This document shows positions 25,702-35,887 of a stretch of DNA of 64,000 nucleotides, one piece after another (position 1 is the stretch's first letter; each line of letters opens with the position of its first letter). This DNA comes from Candidatus Aalborgicola defluviihabitans. GTDB taxonomy: Bacteria; Pseudomonadota; Gammaproteobacteria; Burkholderiales; Burkholderiaceae_C. Made by a program: the position numbers and the translations under genes. The DNA lies in NCBI GenBank assembly GCA_016705575.1, contig JADIXX010000001.1, forward strand, positions 868,001-932,000, read 5' to 3'. Below the pieces are notes generated by a model. That model worked only from the letters and a program-made list of their open reading frames with translations, did not search any database and was not told where the DNA came from.

Positions 25702-25712
25702 CCGCAACGGGC

Positions 25713-26615
25713 TTACGCTCGGTGTGCACTCATGACAAAAAACGGGAAACCGATGTGCCCTGCCCAAGGGCCCCAGTACATATTGGCTGTCGGCTGCTTG
25801 AAACCTGCATTTCTCAGTGCATCCAGTATGTCCCAGCCAAAATTCTGAAAACATAACGATCCCTCGTTGGAGACCGGATTTCCATGAAATTCTGGCGGCA
25901 GGATGTGTTGAACGCTACCCTGCGCATCGACGGTTGCGCGAATGCGTGTCTCCGCCTGATCGTAGAAAAATGGGACGGTAAAAACCAGCGATCCTCCTCG
26001 CTTCAATATTCGGGCTGATTCCGAAAAGGTATTCAGGTACTCTGGAATATGTTCAAAGACATCCTGACTTAGGACAATGTCGAAGACGCTATCCGCAAAA
26101 GACAATCGGCTCAGGTCTTCATGTCTGACATTGACATGACCGTTGAAATCCGCGACCACTTCCCCTAGCTTATATCCAGGCCCCAAGTATTCGCTTCCGA
26201 TTACGTTTTCGAACAAATTCTGAACGACTTTGAATGACACGGTAGTTTGCTCAGCAATGTAAACATGCGCTGTTTGCGAAACGTTCAGCTTGCTGACGAG
26301 CAAATCGATAAGAGCCCGCATGCGGCTATTCAGCCCGCACTGACTACAAGCACACGTTTCAGTCCACGCAGGATGAACAGAACCCGTCGGATTTGATCCG
26401 CAGTAGTGCCAGGTAATCCGCATGTCCGTCACAGATTTGCACGCTGCGCACCAAGCTTTGATGTCAAAAGGATGCCTGGACATCAACATGCGGTCATCTA
26501 TCGCCGCCATTACTTCCAGTTGAGCGCCCAGCTCCGAAGCTTTGGCATCAAACTCTGCCTTGCTAGTGAACTCAGCGAGCCATATTGAAGGAAGTTGAGA
26601 TTTTCCGCTAGCCAT
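25713..26615 (-). CDS. SAM-dependent methyltransferase (class I) with cysteine-rich N-terminal region
   Basis: 300 residues from ATG 26615, with AAGGA eight bases upstream. The N-terminal part has CAAC, and CACSQCGLNSRMRAL, suggesting a zinc ribbon as in C-methyltransferases of sugar pathways. The SAM domain is atypical at motif I (GSEYLGPGYKLG). It has the acidic end of strand 2 in VVADFNGH and a motif-II/III segment FDIVLSQDVFEHIPEY, then LKRGGSLVFTVPF. Likely substrate is a nucleotide sugar or glycan, judged from the neighbouring glycosyltransferase. It could equally modify a small molecule. Confidence 0.75.
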   Translation of the reverse strand: MASGKSQLPSIWLAEFTSKAEFDAKASELGAQLEVMAAIDDRMLMSRHPFDIKAWCAACKSVTDMRITWHYCGSNPTGSVHPAWTETCACSQCGLNSRMRALIDLLVSKLNVSQTAHVYIAEQTTVSFKVVQNLFENVIGSEYLGPGYKLGEVVADFNGHVNVRHEDLSRLSFADSVFDIVLSQDVFEHIPEYLNTFSESARILKRGGSLVFTVPFFYDQAETRIRATVDAQGSVQHILPPEFHGNPVSNEGSLCFQNFGWDILDALRNAGFKQPTANMYWGPWAGHIGFPFFVMSAHRA

Positions 26616-26824
26616 CAAAGCAATCCTTCAAAGTATTGGATTCGCTCAACGACCATTGAGTCCCGTTGATTCGAAAGCGAATAGGCAATCCAACCGCATG
26701 ACAGCGAGTATCTCACTAAAAGTGAGACATAAAAGGACGCGCTGCGCCCCAGTATTCGGGTTGCTTGAAAAGGTGCACAAATAGAATGCCAAGCCAGTCG
26801 ATATGAAATATCCAGAATCAGAAA

Positions 26825-26853
26825 CGCCCGGGGCCTTTTCAAAGCCTCGGGCG
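26825..26853 (-). terminator. Hairpin terminator after the fasciclin gene
   Basis: Minus strand: CGCCCGAGGC, nine-base loop, GCCCCGGGCG, then TTTCTG. A ten-pair GC stem with one mismatch and a short T run, 44 bases after the fasciclin stop codon. It separates that gene from the methyltransferase gene on the same strand. Confidence 0.6.
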
Positions 26854-26896
26854 CATTTCAACTCGGCTGAGTAGCTGGATGGCTCGGAATACTGGC

Positions 26897-27352
26897 TTAC
26901 TTGGGCATGATCACACTGTCGATGACGTGGATCACGCCGTTGTCAGCCACTATGTCTGTTTTGACAACATCCGCATTGTCCACTTTGACACCACCCATGG
27001 TGGATACAGTCAATTCAGATCCTTGAACGGTTTTGACTTTTCCGGCTTTCACGTCGGCGGCCATCACTTTGCCGGGAACTACGTGGTAAGTCAAAACTGC
27101 GGTGAGCTTGGCCTTGTCTTTCAAAAGCGCATCCAGATCAGCCTTTGGAATTTTCGCAAAGGCCTCATCGGTTGGGGCAAACACGGTAAATGGGCCGGGG
27201 CCCTTGAGGGTGTCGACCAGCCCGGCAGCACTTAAGGCTGTGACCAGGGTTTTGAAACTGCCAGCAGCGACAGCGGTGTCTACGATGTCTTTGGCTTGGG
27301 CAGAAAATGCGACGCCGAGAGCGAGAACAGAAGCGATAAGGGTCTTTTTCAT
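26897..27352 (-). CDS. Fasciclin (FAS1)-domain secreted protein
   Basis: 151 residues from ATG 27352, preceded by GGAGATTTCC. Signal peptide KKTLIASVLALGVAFSAQA-KD. One FAS1 domain fills the rest: FKTLVTALSAAGLVDTLKGPGPFTVFAPTDEAF (H1 region), LLKDKAKLTAVLTYHVVPGKVM, and the final DNGVIHVIDSVIMP (H2 region). Single-domain FAS1 proteins of this size are common secreted adhesion-type proteins in proteobacteria. Monocistronic, with a terminator downstream. Confidence 0.92.
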   Translation of the reverse strand: MKKTLIASVLALGVAFSAQAKDIVDTAVAAGSFKTLVTALSAAGLVDTLKGPGPFTVFAPTDEAFAKIPKADLDALLKDKAKLTAVLTYHVVPGKVMAADVKAGKVKTVQGSELTVSTMGGVKVDNADVVKTDIVADNGVIHVIDSVIMPK

Positions 27353-27416
27353 GGAAATCTCCGACAAGTAGTTGATCTACAGATGCGCCAGATATGTGGC
27401 GTAGCGCGACTATATT

Positions 27417-27468
27417 ACTAATTAGTATCCTTATATTCTTTATGGTATTTTTTAATACCACTTAGTAT
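27417..27468. promoter_or_regulatory. AT-rich dyads upstream of the fasciclin gene
   Basis: The palindrome ACTAATTAGT (27417-27426) and the perfect hairpin TGGTATT-TTTT-AATACCA (27443-27460) lie in a strongly AT-rich patch 65-115 bases before the fasciclin start. The octamers ATTAGTAT and CTTAGTAT repeat on both sides. They could be an operator, a promoter UP region, or a terminator. Confidence 0.4.
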
Positions 27469-27634
27469 TTTCATAAAAATTGCGAGACTCTAAACCAAAC
27501 TGCCAGCCACTGCGTCATAGCAAGTACCCAATGAAAGCCACAGCATGAAATAAAGGTTTCAATCTCGGAAAGGTTGAAATCAGTAGGAAACGGTCAAAGC
27601 ATTAGCGGTCAACTAATCGACAAAGGAATCGACT

Positions 27635-28333
27635 ATGCAATCACTGCCTGAAGGATATCAAGCGCTCGTTATCGGCGCGTCGGGCGCAATTGGATCTGCT
27701 TTTTTGGAACAACTCCAACGCGATCCTCGGTGCGGGCGCGTCGTCGGCCTATCCCGCAGTAGTCAGCCTGCAATTGATTTCGAGAACCCGGGCTCGATTG
27801 AAACGGCAGCGGTACACATGCGTTCGCTAGGACCATTTCACCTGGTTGTTCTAGCTACCGGCACTTTGCACAGTGCTCAAGGCATGCCAGAAAGAAAGCT
27901 GGCGCAACTGAACTACACGCAAATGGAATCCACCTTTCGGATCAACACCATGGGGCCGGCACTGGCCATCGCGCACTTCACTCCCCTTCTGGATAAATGC
28001 ACCCGCAGTCTGATGGCCGTGCTCTCTGCCAAAGTGGGCAGCATTGGTGACAACCGTCTGGGCGGTTGGTACAGCTACCGGGCTTCAAAGGCTGCGCTCA
28101 ACATGCTGATCAAGACTGCGTCCATCGAGATGTCACGCACCAATCCACTGGCGGTTCTGGCGGCATTGCATCCCGGCACCGTCAATTCAGCCTTGTCCGC
28201 GCCGTTTCGCGGTGCAGAGATTGGTAGGCCGCCGGCAACAGCTGCAGCGGAGTTGCTAGAGGTGATGGATGGATTGCTACCGGAGCAGACTGGTGATTTC
28301 TGGGCCTACGATGGTCAACGCCTACCCTGGTAG
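27635..28333 (+). CDS. Short-chain dehydrogenase/reductase (SDR), CsgA-like
   Basis: 232 residues, with AAGGAATCGACT before the ATG. Rossmann start LVIGASGAIGSAFLEQL (GxxGxxG as GASGAIG), a NAG-like segment LVVLATGTLH, and the active site at S in AVLSAKVGSIGDN plus YSYRASKAALN (YxxxK). The SxnYxxxK arrangement and short length fit the C-factor/CsgA-like SDR group, NAD(P)-dependent oxidoreductases of unknown substrate. Monocistronic between the fasciclin gene and a gene-poor stretch. Confidence 0.88.
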   Translation: MQSLPEGYQALVIGASGAIGSAFLEQLQRDPRCGRVVGLSRSSQPAIDFENPGSIETAAVHMRSLGPFHLVVLATGTLHSAQGMPERKLAQLNYTQMESTFRINTMGPALAIAHFTPLLDKCTRSLMAVLSAKVGSIGDNRLGGWYSYRASKAALNMLIKTASIEMSRTNPLAVLAALHPGTVNSALSAPFRGAEIGRPPATAAAELLEVMDGLLPEQTGDFWAYDGQRLPW

Positions 28334-28731
28334 CGTTTACTTAAATCATTTATGGATGTCGTCTGGCGCTGCAATGGTGCGGCGGTTGACTTCTAACTCA
28401 ACGGCATTCATCCGCCATATCAGCAAATAGCTGCTCCAGCAAACTTGGATTTGGAGTTGAAATTGAACTCATTAGTGTCCCAACGTTCCCACATCGACAC
28501 GTCGCAAGTTAATGATTTACTTGAAAAATTCAGCGCCTGACTCAGGTAGCTGGCTGCTCAGCCCGCACATGAGCCAGCGCCAGCCGTTTAGCGTAGAAGG
28601 TTGCCGGATCATGGTCAACACCGGCCATTTGCTTGTCGACTAAGCGCCTGGTTCAGGTGATCCGCTGAACCACCATCTCTACCTGCGCGAGGATGACAGC
28701 GCAGGCACCGTGCAGCAAATTGGAATGCCGA
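28334..28731. other. Gene-poor stretch with two coding-like fragments
   Basis: No intact gene in about 400 bases. Two short pieces read like ends of proteins. On the minus strand, 28542-28640 gives MAGVDHDPATFYAKRLALAHV and ends in TGA. On the plus strand, 28644-28751 gives NHHLYLREDDSAGTVQQIGM and ends MPISGYMA-TAA, overlapping the end of the DUF1850 gene. Both lack a start and the rest of the frame. They may be relics of deleted genes; families not recognised. Confidence 0.4.
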
Positions 28732-29145
28732 TCAGCGGCTACATGGCGTAAGGTAGGTCACTCCGCCATCCGAGGGCAACCAGTGCGCCATAAGGTGACA
28801 CTGGCCGTCGGCACACAACGTGAAGTCAGCGGTGAACTCGGAACGCGTCAACGGCAGCCGATCGGTGAAGGGAATGCTGGGCGTGTAGGCATACCAGCCA
28901 TTGCGCAGCACTGCATCAGGCGGCGGCTCCATCCCTGCTGCAGACCCATGCACACGCGCCTCCACCGCATCCAGCCGCAAGGCCTGGCCGGCTACAGGGG
29001 CCCGCACCACATAGTCCTCTTCCCAACGCACTTTTTCAATGCTGTGCATCCAGGATAGGGTGAAGTGGGTGCCGGGCACAAACACGGAGGCCGCTGCAGG
29101 AACCTGAGCTGCCAACGCCAAACAAACCCCCAATAACAGACCCAT
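28732..29145 (-). CDS. DUF1850 protein of a TAXI-TRAP operon
   Basis: 137 residues from ATG 29145. N-terminal signal/membrane segment (GLLLGVCLALAAQVPAAA), then the DUF1850 core FTLSWMHSIEKVRWEEDYVV, VEARVHGSAAGMEPPPDAV and the C-terminal LTRSEFTADFTLC. DUF1850 genes are regularly found directly after fused TRAP permeases of the TAXI type, as here (13-base gap). Probably an accessory envelope protein of that transporter. Confidence 0.8.
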   Translation of the reverse strand: MGLLLGVCLALAAQVPAAASVFVPGTHFTLSWMHSIEKVRWEEDYVVRAPVAGQALRLDAVEARVHGSAAGMEPPPDAVLRNGWYAYTPSIPFTDRLPLTRSEFTADFTLCADGQCHLMAHWLPSDGGVTYLTPCSR

Positions 29146-29158
29146 ACCGCAGCAGCCT

Positions 29159-31177
29159 TCAGGCTTTGCGCACGCGCCAGCGGTGCCACACCACAAACGC
29201 AGTCACCAGCACCAACCCCGCCTCGTCAGTAAACGGCCAAGCCACGATCAACAGGCTGGCCGACAGAATAGCAAACGCCCGCTCCACCCAGTTCAACGGG
29301 CCAAACAAAAAGCCAATGGCACCCGCGCCCCACATGGCAATTGCCACGAGCGCTTTGAACACAATCCACACGGTATCTACCCAGTTGCCCGTTTGCAGCA
29401 TCAGCGCGGGGCTGTACACCGCCATGAATGGCACGATAAACCCCGCAATCGCAACCCGAATCGCTTGCAGGCTAATCTTCAGGCCACTTTCGCGCGCAAT
29501 AGGGGCTGCTGCAAAGGCGGCCAGCGCCACCGGCGGTGTCAGGTCCGCCATGATGCCGAAGTAGAAAACAAACATGTGCGACACGATCAAGGGCACGCCA
29601 AGCTTGAGCAGCACCGGTGCGGCCAGAGAGCTGGTGATGATGTAGTTGGGAATGGTGGGAATGCCCATGCCCAAGATCAGGCAAGTCACCATGGTCAGCA
29701 CCAAGGCCAGGAACAGGTTGTTTTCACCAACGGCAATGATGTGGCCGCCCAACTCAGCTGCGACTCCGGTCAGGTTGATCATGCCAATGATCACACCTAC
29801 CAGCGCGCAGGCAATGGCCACAGGCAGCGCATGGCGGGCACCGTCCACCAACGCAATCACGGCAAGGCGCCGTGCGTCTCCACCGGTACGGCGTATATAC
29901 GTCCACGCAACCAGAGCCGTAATCAGCACAAAAAATGCCCCCACCCCGAACTTGAAGAACCCGCTGCACGCAAAGCCCAGCAAAACCCAGAACAACGCGC
30001 GCAGCGGCATGCTACGCACACCGCTGACAACCGCAGCGCCAAATATCAGGATGACGGTCAGGCCCAAGCCCACGGTGCCAGAGAACAGCGGCGTGTAGCC
30101 CGAGAACAGTAGCACTACCAAGCCGGCCAAAGGCAGCAACAGGTACCAGCGTTCGCGCACTGCTGCCCATGGGTTGGGGCAGTCTTCTTTGGACATACCT
30201 ATCAGGCCCTTGCGCCCGGCTTCCAGATGCACCATCCAGAATGCGGTGACAAAATACAGAATGGCCGGTATGACCGCCGCCTTGACGATTTCCAGGTAAG
30301 GCACGTTGATCGTTTCGGCCATGATGAAAGCCACCGCCCCCATGACCGGCGGCATGATTTGCCCACCCATGCTGGCGGTCGCCTCCACGCCGCCTGCAAA
30401 GGCGGAGTTGTAGCCAAAGCGCTTCATCAACGGAATGGTGAATTGCCCGGTAGTCACCACGTTGGCCACGCCAGACCCGCTTATGGTGCCCATCAAACCC
30501 GACGAAATAACAGCCACCTTGGCCGGACCGCCTCGGGTGTGGCCCACGGTGCCCAAGGCAAAGTCGGTGAACAGCCGAATCATCCCGGCTTGCTCCAGAA
30601 ACGAGCCAAACAAAATAAACAAAAATATGTAGGTGGATGACACATAGGTCGGTGTGCCGTAGATGCCCTCAGTCCCAAAGCCCAGGGTGCTGACAATCTG
30701 GTCCAGCCCAAACCCCCGGTGGGCCAAGACGCTGGGCAAATGGTTGCCAAACATGCCATAGAGCAGGAAACCTCCACAGATGACTGGCAAGCCCCAACCC
30801 ATGGCACGGCGGGCGGCATCAAATACCAAGGCGACGGTCACCACGCCCACCACCCAGTCCATGGTCGTCAAATCACCCGAGCGTTGCGTCAGCTCTGCCT
30901 CAAATACCCACTGATAAATCCCAAACGCAAAGCCAATCAGGCCTAACACCCACCCCAGCGCACGCGACCATGCCACCCGGCCGCCCAGGGGCGGATACAA
31001 GCCGTAAATCATGAGCAAAACAAAGCCCACGTGTATTGACCGGATTACCAGGCTGGACAGTGGATGAAAAGCGGCCATCCATATTTGGTAACTGGAAAAC
31101 AGGATGGCGATGACGAACAAGGCGCCGTGCAGGGGCGCATGGACGGCTTCGTCGGGAACGGTAGGGGCTTGCGACAT
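29159..31177 (-). CDS. Fused TRAP transporter permease (small plus large membrane subunits), TAXI type
   Basis: 672 residues from ATG 31177, with AGAGG upstream. About 17 membrane segments. The first four correspond to the DctQ-like small subunit, the rest to the DctM-like large subunit of the TRAP 4TM/12TM fusion family. Typical segments: TISGSGVANVVTTGQFTIPLM, EATASMGGQIMPPVMGAVAF, and CLILGMGIPTIPNYIITS. It imports an organic acid-like solute with a sodium gradient, using the binding protein encoded upstream. Substrate unknown. Confidence 0.92.
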   Translation of the reverse strand: MSQAPTVPDEAVHAPLHGALFVIAILFSSYQIWMAAFHPLSSLVIRSIHVGFVLLMIYGLYPPLGGRVAWSRALGWVLGLIGFAFGIYQWVFEAELTQRSGDLTTMDWVVGVVTVALVFDAARRAMGWGLPVICGGFLLYGMFGNHLPSVLAHRGFGLDQIVSTLGFGTEGIYGTPTYVSSTYIFLFILFGSFLEQAGMIRLFTDFALGTVGHTRGGPAKVAVISSGLMGTISGSGVANVVTTGQFTIPLMKRFGYNSAFAGGVEATASMGGQIMPPVMGAVAFIMAETINVPYLEIVKAAVIPAILYFVTAFWMVHLEAGRKGLIGMSKEDCPNPWAAVRERWYLLLPLAGLVVLLFSGYTPLFSGTVGLGLTVILIFGAAVVSGVRSMPLRALFWVLLGFACSGFFKFGVGAFFVLITALVAWTYIRRTGGDARRLAVIALVDGARHALPVAIACALVGVIIGMINLTGVAAELGGHIIAVGENNLFLALVLTMVTCLILGMGIPTIPNYIITSSLAAPVLLKLGVPLIVSHMFVFYFGIMADLTPPVALAAFAAAPIARESGLKISLQAIRVAIAGFIVPFMAVYSPALMLQTGNWVDTVWIVFKALVAIAMWGAGAIGFLFGPLNWVERAFAILSASLLIVAWPFTDEAGLVLVTAFVVWHRWRVRKA

Positions 31178-31201
31178 GCGGACCTCTTCAAATAGCAAAC
31201 A

Positions 31202-31232
31202 GAATCGGCCGCATGGATGGTGCGGCCGATTC
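31202..31232 (-). terminator. Intercistronic stem-loop between TAXI binding protein and permease
   Basis: Perfect 12-base inverted repeat GAATCGGCCGCA / TGCGGCCGATTC with a seven-base loop, in the 76-base gap between the two transporter genes. On the transcribed strand it is followed by TGTTTGCTATTTG, a weak T tract. Such elements usually cause partial termination or protect the upstream mRNA, giving more binding protein than permease. Confidence 0.7.
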
Positions 31233-31253
31233 AGGAGACAACAAGTATGGGGC

Positions 31254-32210
31254 TTACTTGATCAAGCCCACCTCGCGGTAGTAGCGCTGTGCACCGGGGT
31301 GCAGGGGAATGGGCATGCCCTTAACCGCGTTCTCGCGCTTGATGGCCTTCGCTGCATTGTGGGCTGCATACAGCGTGTCAAGGTTCTCGTACATCGTCTT
31401 GGTCATTTGGTAGGCCAACTCGTCGGACACGCCAGAATGGGTGACCAGGAAGTTGGGGATAGCAGCCGTGGCTACATCCGCCGTCTGACCGCCATAGGTG
31501 TTGGCAGGAATGATGGCGTTTTGGTACGCCGCGTCACCCACCTTGGCCACTACGTCAGCCGGCACGGGAACCACTACGATCTTGATCGCGGTAGACAAGT
31601 CGCGGATGGAGGCCACGCCCAATCCGGCTGACTGCAATGTCGCATCCAGCTGGCGGTTTTTCATCAGCTCGACCGATTCGCCAAACGCCAGGTACTCCAC
31701 CTTGGCCAAGTCTGCATAGCTAAATCCCGCTGCTTTGAAAATGGCACGGGCATTGAGTTCGGTGCCCGACTTGGCGGCTCCCACCGACACGCGCTTGCCT
31801 TTAAGGTCAGCCAGCGTTTTGATGCCTGACTCGGCACTGGCCACGATCTGGATGTAATTGTTGTAGGTGGCAGACAGGCCGCGCAGCTTGTCCAGCGGTT
31901 TGGCAAAGCCAGCCTCGGCATCACCTCGCCAGGCGTCAGACACAGAATCACCCAAGGCCAACGCGAGCTCGCCACGCCCGGCCTGCAACAAGTTCAGATT
32001 TTCGGCAGACGCTTTGGTAACCTGTGCGGTAGCGCGCACGTTGGGAATGGCCTTGGCATAGATCTGGGACAGTGCCACACCCATGGGGTAGTAGACACCG
32101 CTTTGCCCGCCGGTCAGTACGTTGATAAATTGCTGTTGAGCATGGGCCGCACCGGCGACCAAGGCCACACTCAAGCCCAGTCCTAGACTCACCTTTTGAA
32201 TCAATCGCAT
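31254..32210 (-). CDS. TAXI-family TRAP transporter solute-binding protein
   Basis: 318 residues from ATG 32210, preceded by AGGAGATATTACG. Signal peptide VSLGLGLSVALVAGAAHA-QQ. Family motifs: FINVLTGGQSGVYYPMGVALSQIY at the N-terminus, the LNLLQAGRGELALALGD segment, LADLKGKRVSVGAAKSGTELNARAIF in the hinge, and YGGQTADVATAAIPNFLVTH near the C-terminus. Periplasmic; delivers its ligand to the fused permease. TAXI proteins of known function bind glutamate or other acids, but the ligand here cannot be read. Confidence 0.92.
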   Translation of the reverse strand: MRLIQKVSLGLGLSVALVAGAAHAQQQFINVLTGGQSGVYYPMGVALSQIYAKAIPNVRATAQVTKASAENLNLLQAGRGELALALGDSVSDAWRGDAEAGFAKPLDKLRGLSATYNNYIQIVASAESGIKTLADLKGKRVSVGAAKSGTELNARAIFKAAGFSYADLAKVEYLAFGESVELMKNRQLDATLQSAGLGVASIRDLSTAIKIVVVPVPADVVAKVGDAAYQNAIIPANTYGGQTADVATAAIPNFLVTHSGVSDELAYQMTKTMYENLDTLYAAHNAAKAIKRENAVKGMPIPLHPGAQRYYREVGLIK

Positions 32211-32428
32211 CGTAATATCTCCTGTCTTATTGAAAGAGGTTTCCAGCATACCGCAAGTGCTCTCAGGGGAAACCCAGGTTTGACAGTACCCACAGGCTTT
32301 GCTTGCAACCCCAAATGCGCAGCTGGCGGTCTGCTGGAAGATTTGCCAAAATCGGAACAACCACCCAACCGGCGCAATGCGTTTACGGTTTAGCGGTTGC
32401 CTAAAGAGCAGAAGTAATACCGCCTACC

Positions 32429-33832
<1,404 letters not shown>

Positions 33833-33848
33833 ACAGAACCACACAAAC

Positions 33849-34811
33849 ATGACGATAGACAGCGAATTGCCGAAAACCACCTCTAATCCAGTCTTGGCCG
33901 ACTTTGTGGTGCCCAGCTACACACCCGCACATCCCCAAAGAAAGTGGGCTGCGCTGAGGTGGATAGTGCGCGGGGTTGTCGCTCTGGCGGTGGTGTCCTT
34001 GATCGTGGGGCTAAGTGGCAACGCACGTTGGAGCCGCAATATCGATGCGCGCATGCAGGCGCTAGCGGCTGCTACACCGCAAACGCATTCCCAGCGCTAC
34101 GACGACGAAGAATTGAAGAACTTGCCGCCCGTGGTGCGTCGATACCTGTCGCTGGCGTTGAACCCAAACCAGCCTATTGTGCGCGGGCTCTATCTGGAGC
34201 AGACCGGCAGCTTCAACCGCAGCAGCGATCCCCAGACCCCTCAGTGGGAGCCATTTACTGCACGCCAACGGGTGGCGACCAAGCGTCCGGGCTTTGTGTG
34301 GGACGCGGCCATCACGGTGTCGCCCGGAATCACGGTGCGCGTAGTGGATGCCTATGTGGCCGGCGTTGGCAGCTTGCAGCCTTCGGTGTTGGGACTGGTG
34401 GATGTGGGCAGCAGCGAAGGCAATACTGACATTGCGCGCGGCGAGCTGATCCGCTATTTCGCCGAGAGCGTGTGGTACCCCACGGCCTTGCTGCCCAGCC
34501 AAGGCGTGCAGTGGGAGGCTGTCGATGCACATTCTGCCAAGGCCACATTGACCGATGGCCCACTGACGGTAAGCCTGTTGTTCGCATTTGATGCGGTTGG
34601 CTTTGTAGAACGCATCAGCAGCACAGAGCGCAGCGCCCTGCTCAACGGTGCAATGGTGCCCATGCCCTGGGAAGTGCGCTTGTTCAATTATGCGGAGCAC
34701 GACGGCATGCGGGTGCCGCAAGTGGGGGAAGTGGCCTGGCTGACACCCAGAGGTCGCTTGCCCTACTGGCGCGGCACGATCGCCAAGCTGGTTTACGACA
34801 TGCCGCGCTAG
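33849..34811 (+). CDS. DUF6544/DUF6920-like membrane-associated protein
   Basis: 320 residues from ATG 33849, 16 bases after fumC. One membrane segment at about 37-57 (IVRGVVALAVVSLIVGLSG). The soluble part shows LKNLPPVVRRYLSLAL, VRGLYLEQTGSF, RPGFVWDAAITVSPGITVRV and the acidic GELIRYFAESVWYPTALLP, which match what I recall of DUF6544/DUF6920 proteins. Function unknown. Closing segment VAWLTPRGRLPYWRGTIAKLVYD. Probably co-transcribed with fumC by proximity only. Confidence 0.75.
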   Translation: MTIDSELPKTTSNPVLADFVVPSYTPAHPQRKWAALRWIVRGVVALAVVSLIVGLSGNARWSRNIDARMQALAAATPQTHSQRYDDEELKNLPPVVRRYLSLALNPNQPIVRGLYLEQTGSFNRSSDPQTPQWEPFTARQRVATKRPGFVWDAAITVSPGITVRVVDAYVAGVGSLQPSVLGLVDVGSSEGNTDIARGELIRYFAESVWYPTALLPSQGVQWEAVDAHSAKATLTDGPLTVSLLFAFDAVGFVERISSTERSALLNGAMVPMPWEVRLFNYAEHDGMRVPQVGEVAWLTPRGRLPYWRGTIAKLVYDMPR

Positions 34812-34833
34812 ACAGGGCAGGCCCAGTTCACGG

Positions 34834-35103
34834 CTATCTGGATGCAAACAGGGGTGACTGTTGCGCAGACACCTTCGTACCCATTTCCTTTAGGCAATCA
34901 TTTTTATCGCTCCAGTTTGGCAAGGCATTGCAGCGCAACGTCGCCGTAGTTTGGCTTGCCTGGGCCTGCCGCCGCAACTCGCCAGCTTGCACCGCACCAC
35001 TGACAACCGAATAGAAAAGTACCAGCATGCCCACCACAACCAGCGAGCCAGCAAACGCAAACCAAGGGGATTCTTCGGTAGCTTTGAACGGTATCGTTAA
35101 CAT
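34834..35103 (-). CDS. Small single-pass membrane protein, function unknown
   Basis: 89 residues from ATG 35103, with AGGAGAATTCC directly upstream, a strong ribosome site that supports a real gene. One membrane segment (FAFAGSLVVVGMLVLFYSVVSG), then a basic/Gln-rich helix and a C-terminal part with two cysteines (LRCNALPNWSDKNDCLKEMG). No family recognised. Convergent with the DUF6544-like gene (22-base gap). Confidence 0.65.
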   Translation of the reverse strand: MLTIPFKATEESPWFAFAGSLVVVGMLVLFYSVVSGAVQAGELRRQAQASQTTATLRCNALPNWSDKNDCLKEMGTKVSAQQSPLFASR

Positions 35104-35122
35104 GGAATTCTCCTCAATCATT

Positions 35123-35174
35123 TACTATTATTTTTATAGCTATCTACGTATATTCCACGAGGGCTATAGGCCAA
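35123..35174 (-). repeat. Dispersed intergenic repeat, copy C (inverted)
   Basis: Minus strand: TTGGCCTATAGCCCTCGTGG, spacer, GATAGCTATAAAAATAATAG. Same family as the copies at 1972 and 4063, in opposite orientation, between the small membrane protein and the isochorismatase gene. Confidence 0.7.
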
Positions 35175-35308
35175 TTTAATTAGAACTTTTTGGCTACCCA
35201 TGGCGTGATCCAATAGACCCCATGGTGCACGCTGGCGCGCTAAAACACTGTGCTGTAACGCACACTTGCAAGCCATACTTTCAACTATTTACTGGGAGGT
35301 ACATCACC

Positions 35309-35887
35309 ATGGCAAGCATTCGCAGTGGTAACAAGTCTGTTCTGCTCGTCGTTGACGTGCAGGTCAACGTCGTCAAGGGTGCGTGGGAAGCACCCCGCGT
35401 CATTGGTAATGTGGCGTTATCCGTCAAACGCGCGCGCGCCCAAAAAGTGCCAATAGTCTGGGTGCAGCATGCGGATGACGATCTAGTTAAAGACAGCCCC
35501 GGTTGGCAGTGGGTACCCGAATTGATACCCGCCGCGGATGAGCGGTTACTCCACAAGCAGTTCAACTCTTGTTTCGAACACACACCGCTAGACGAAGAAT
35601 TGGCCAAGCTGGGTGTCACCCATATCGTCCTGGCAGGCTGCGCCACCAACTGGTGTATCCGTGCAACGGCCTACGGCGCGTTGGAACGCGGATACGACCT
35701 GACCCTGATCAAGGACGCCCATACCACCAAGACCCTGGAGCTGGAGAATGGCATGAAGCTTGAAGCCGCAACCTTGGTCGAGGACCTGAACATTGCAATG
35801 ACCTGGCTGAGCTACCCGGGCCGCAAGAACACTACGGTCGCGGCTGAGGCCGTTGAGTTTTACGGTGAAGGGGGTAAGCGGCTTTAG
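35309..35887 (+). CDS. Isochorismatase-family cysteine hydrolase
   Basis: 192 residues from ATG 35309, which has GGGAGGT upstream. Catalytic triad of the family: D16 in LLVVDVQVNVV, K83 in LLHKQFNSCFEHTPL and C116 in LAGCATNWCIRATAYGA, with the cis-peptide just before. Members hydrolyse amides or isochorismate; the substrate is unknown. Alone between repeat copy C and the M1 peptidase relic. Confidence 0.9.
   Translation: MASIRSGNKSVLLVVDVQVNVVKGAWEAPRVIGNVALSVKRARAQKVPIVWVQHADDDLVKDSPGWQWVPELIPAADERLLHKQFNSCFEHTPLDEELAKLGVTHIVLAGCATNWCIRATAYGALERGYDLTLIKDAHTTKTLELENGMKLEAATLVEDLNIAMTWLSYPGRKNTTVAAEAVEFYGEGGKRL

Noticed and set aside
29183..30112. Plus-strand ORF of 309 codons, rich in His, Gln and Arg
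   Set aside because: Antisense to the TRAP permease; composition is that of reversed membrane-protein codons.
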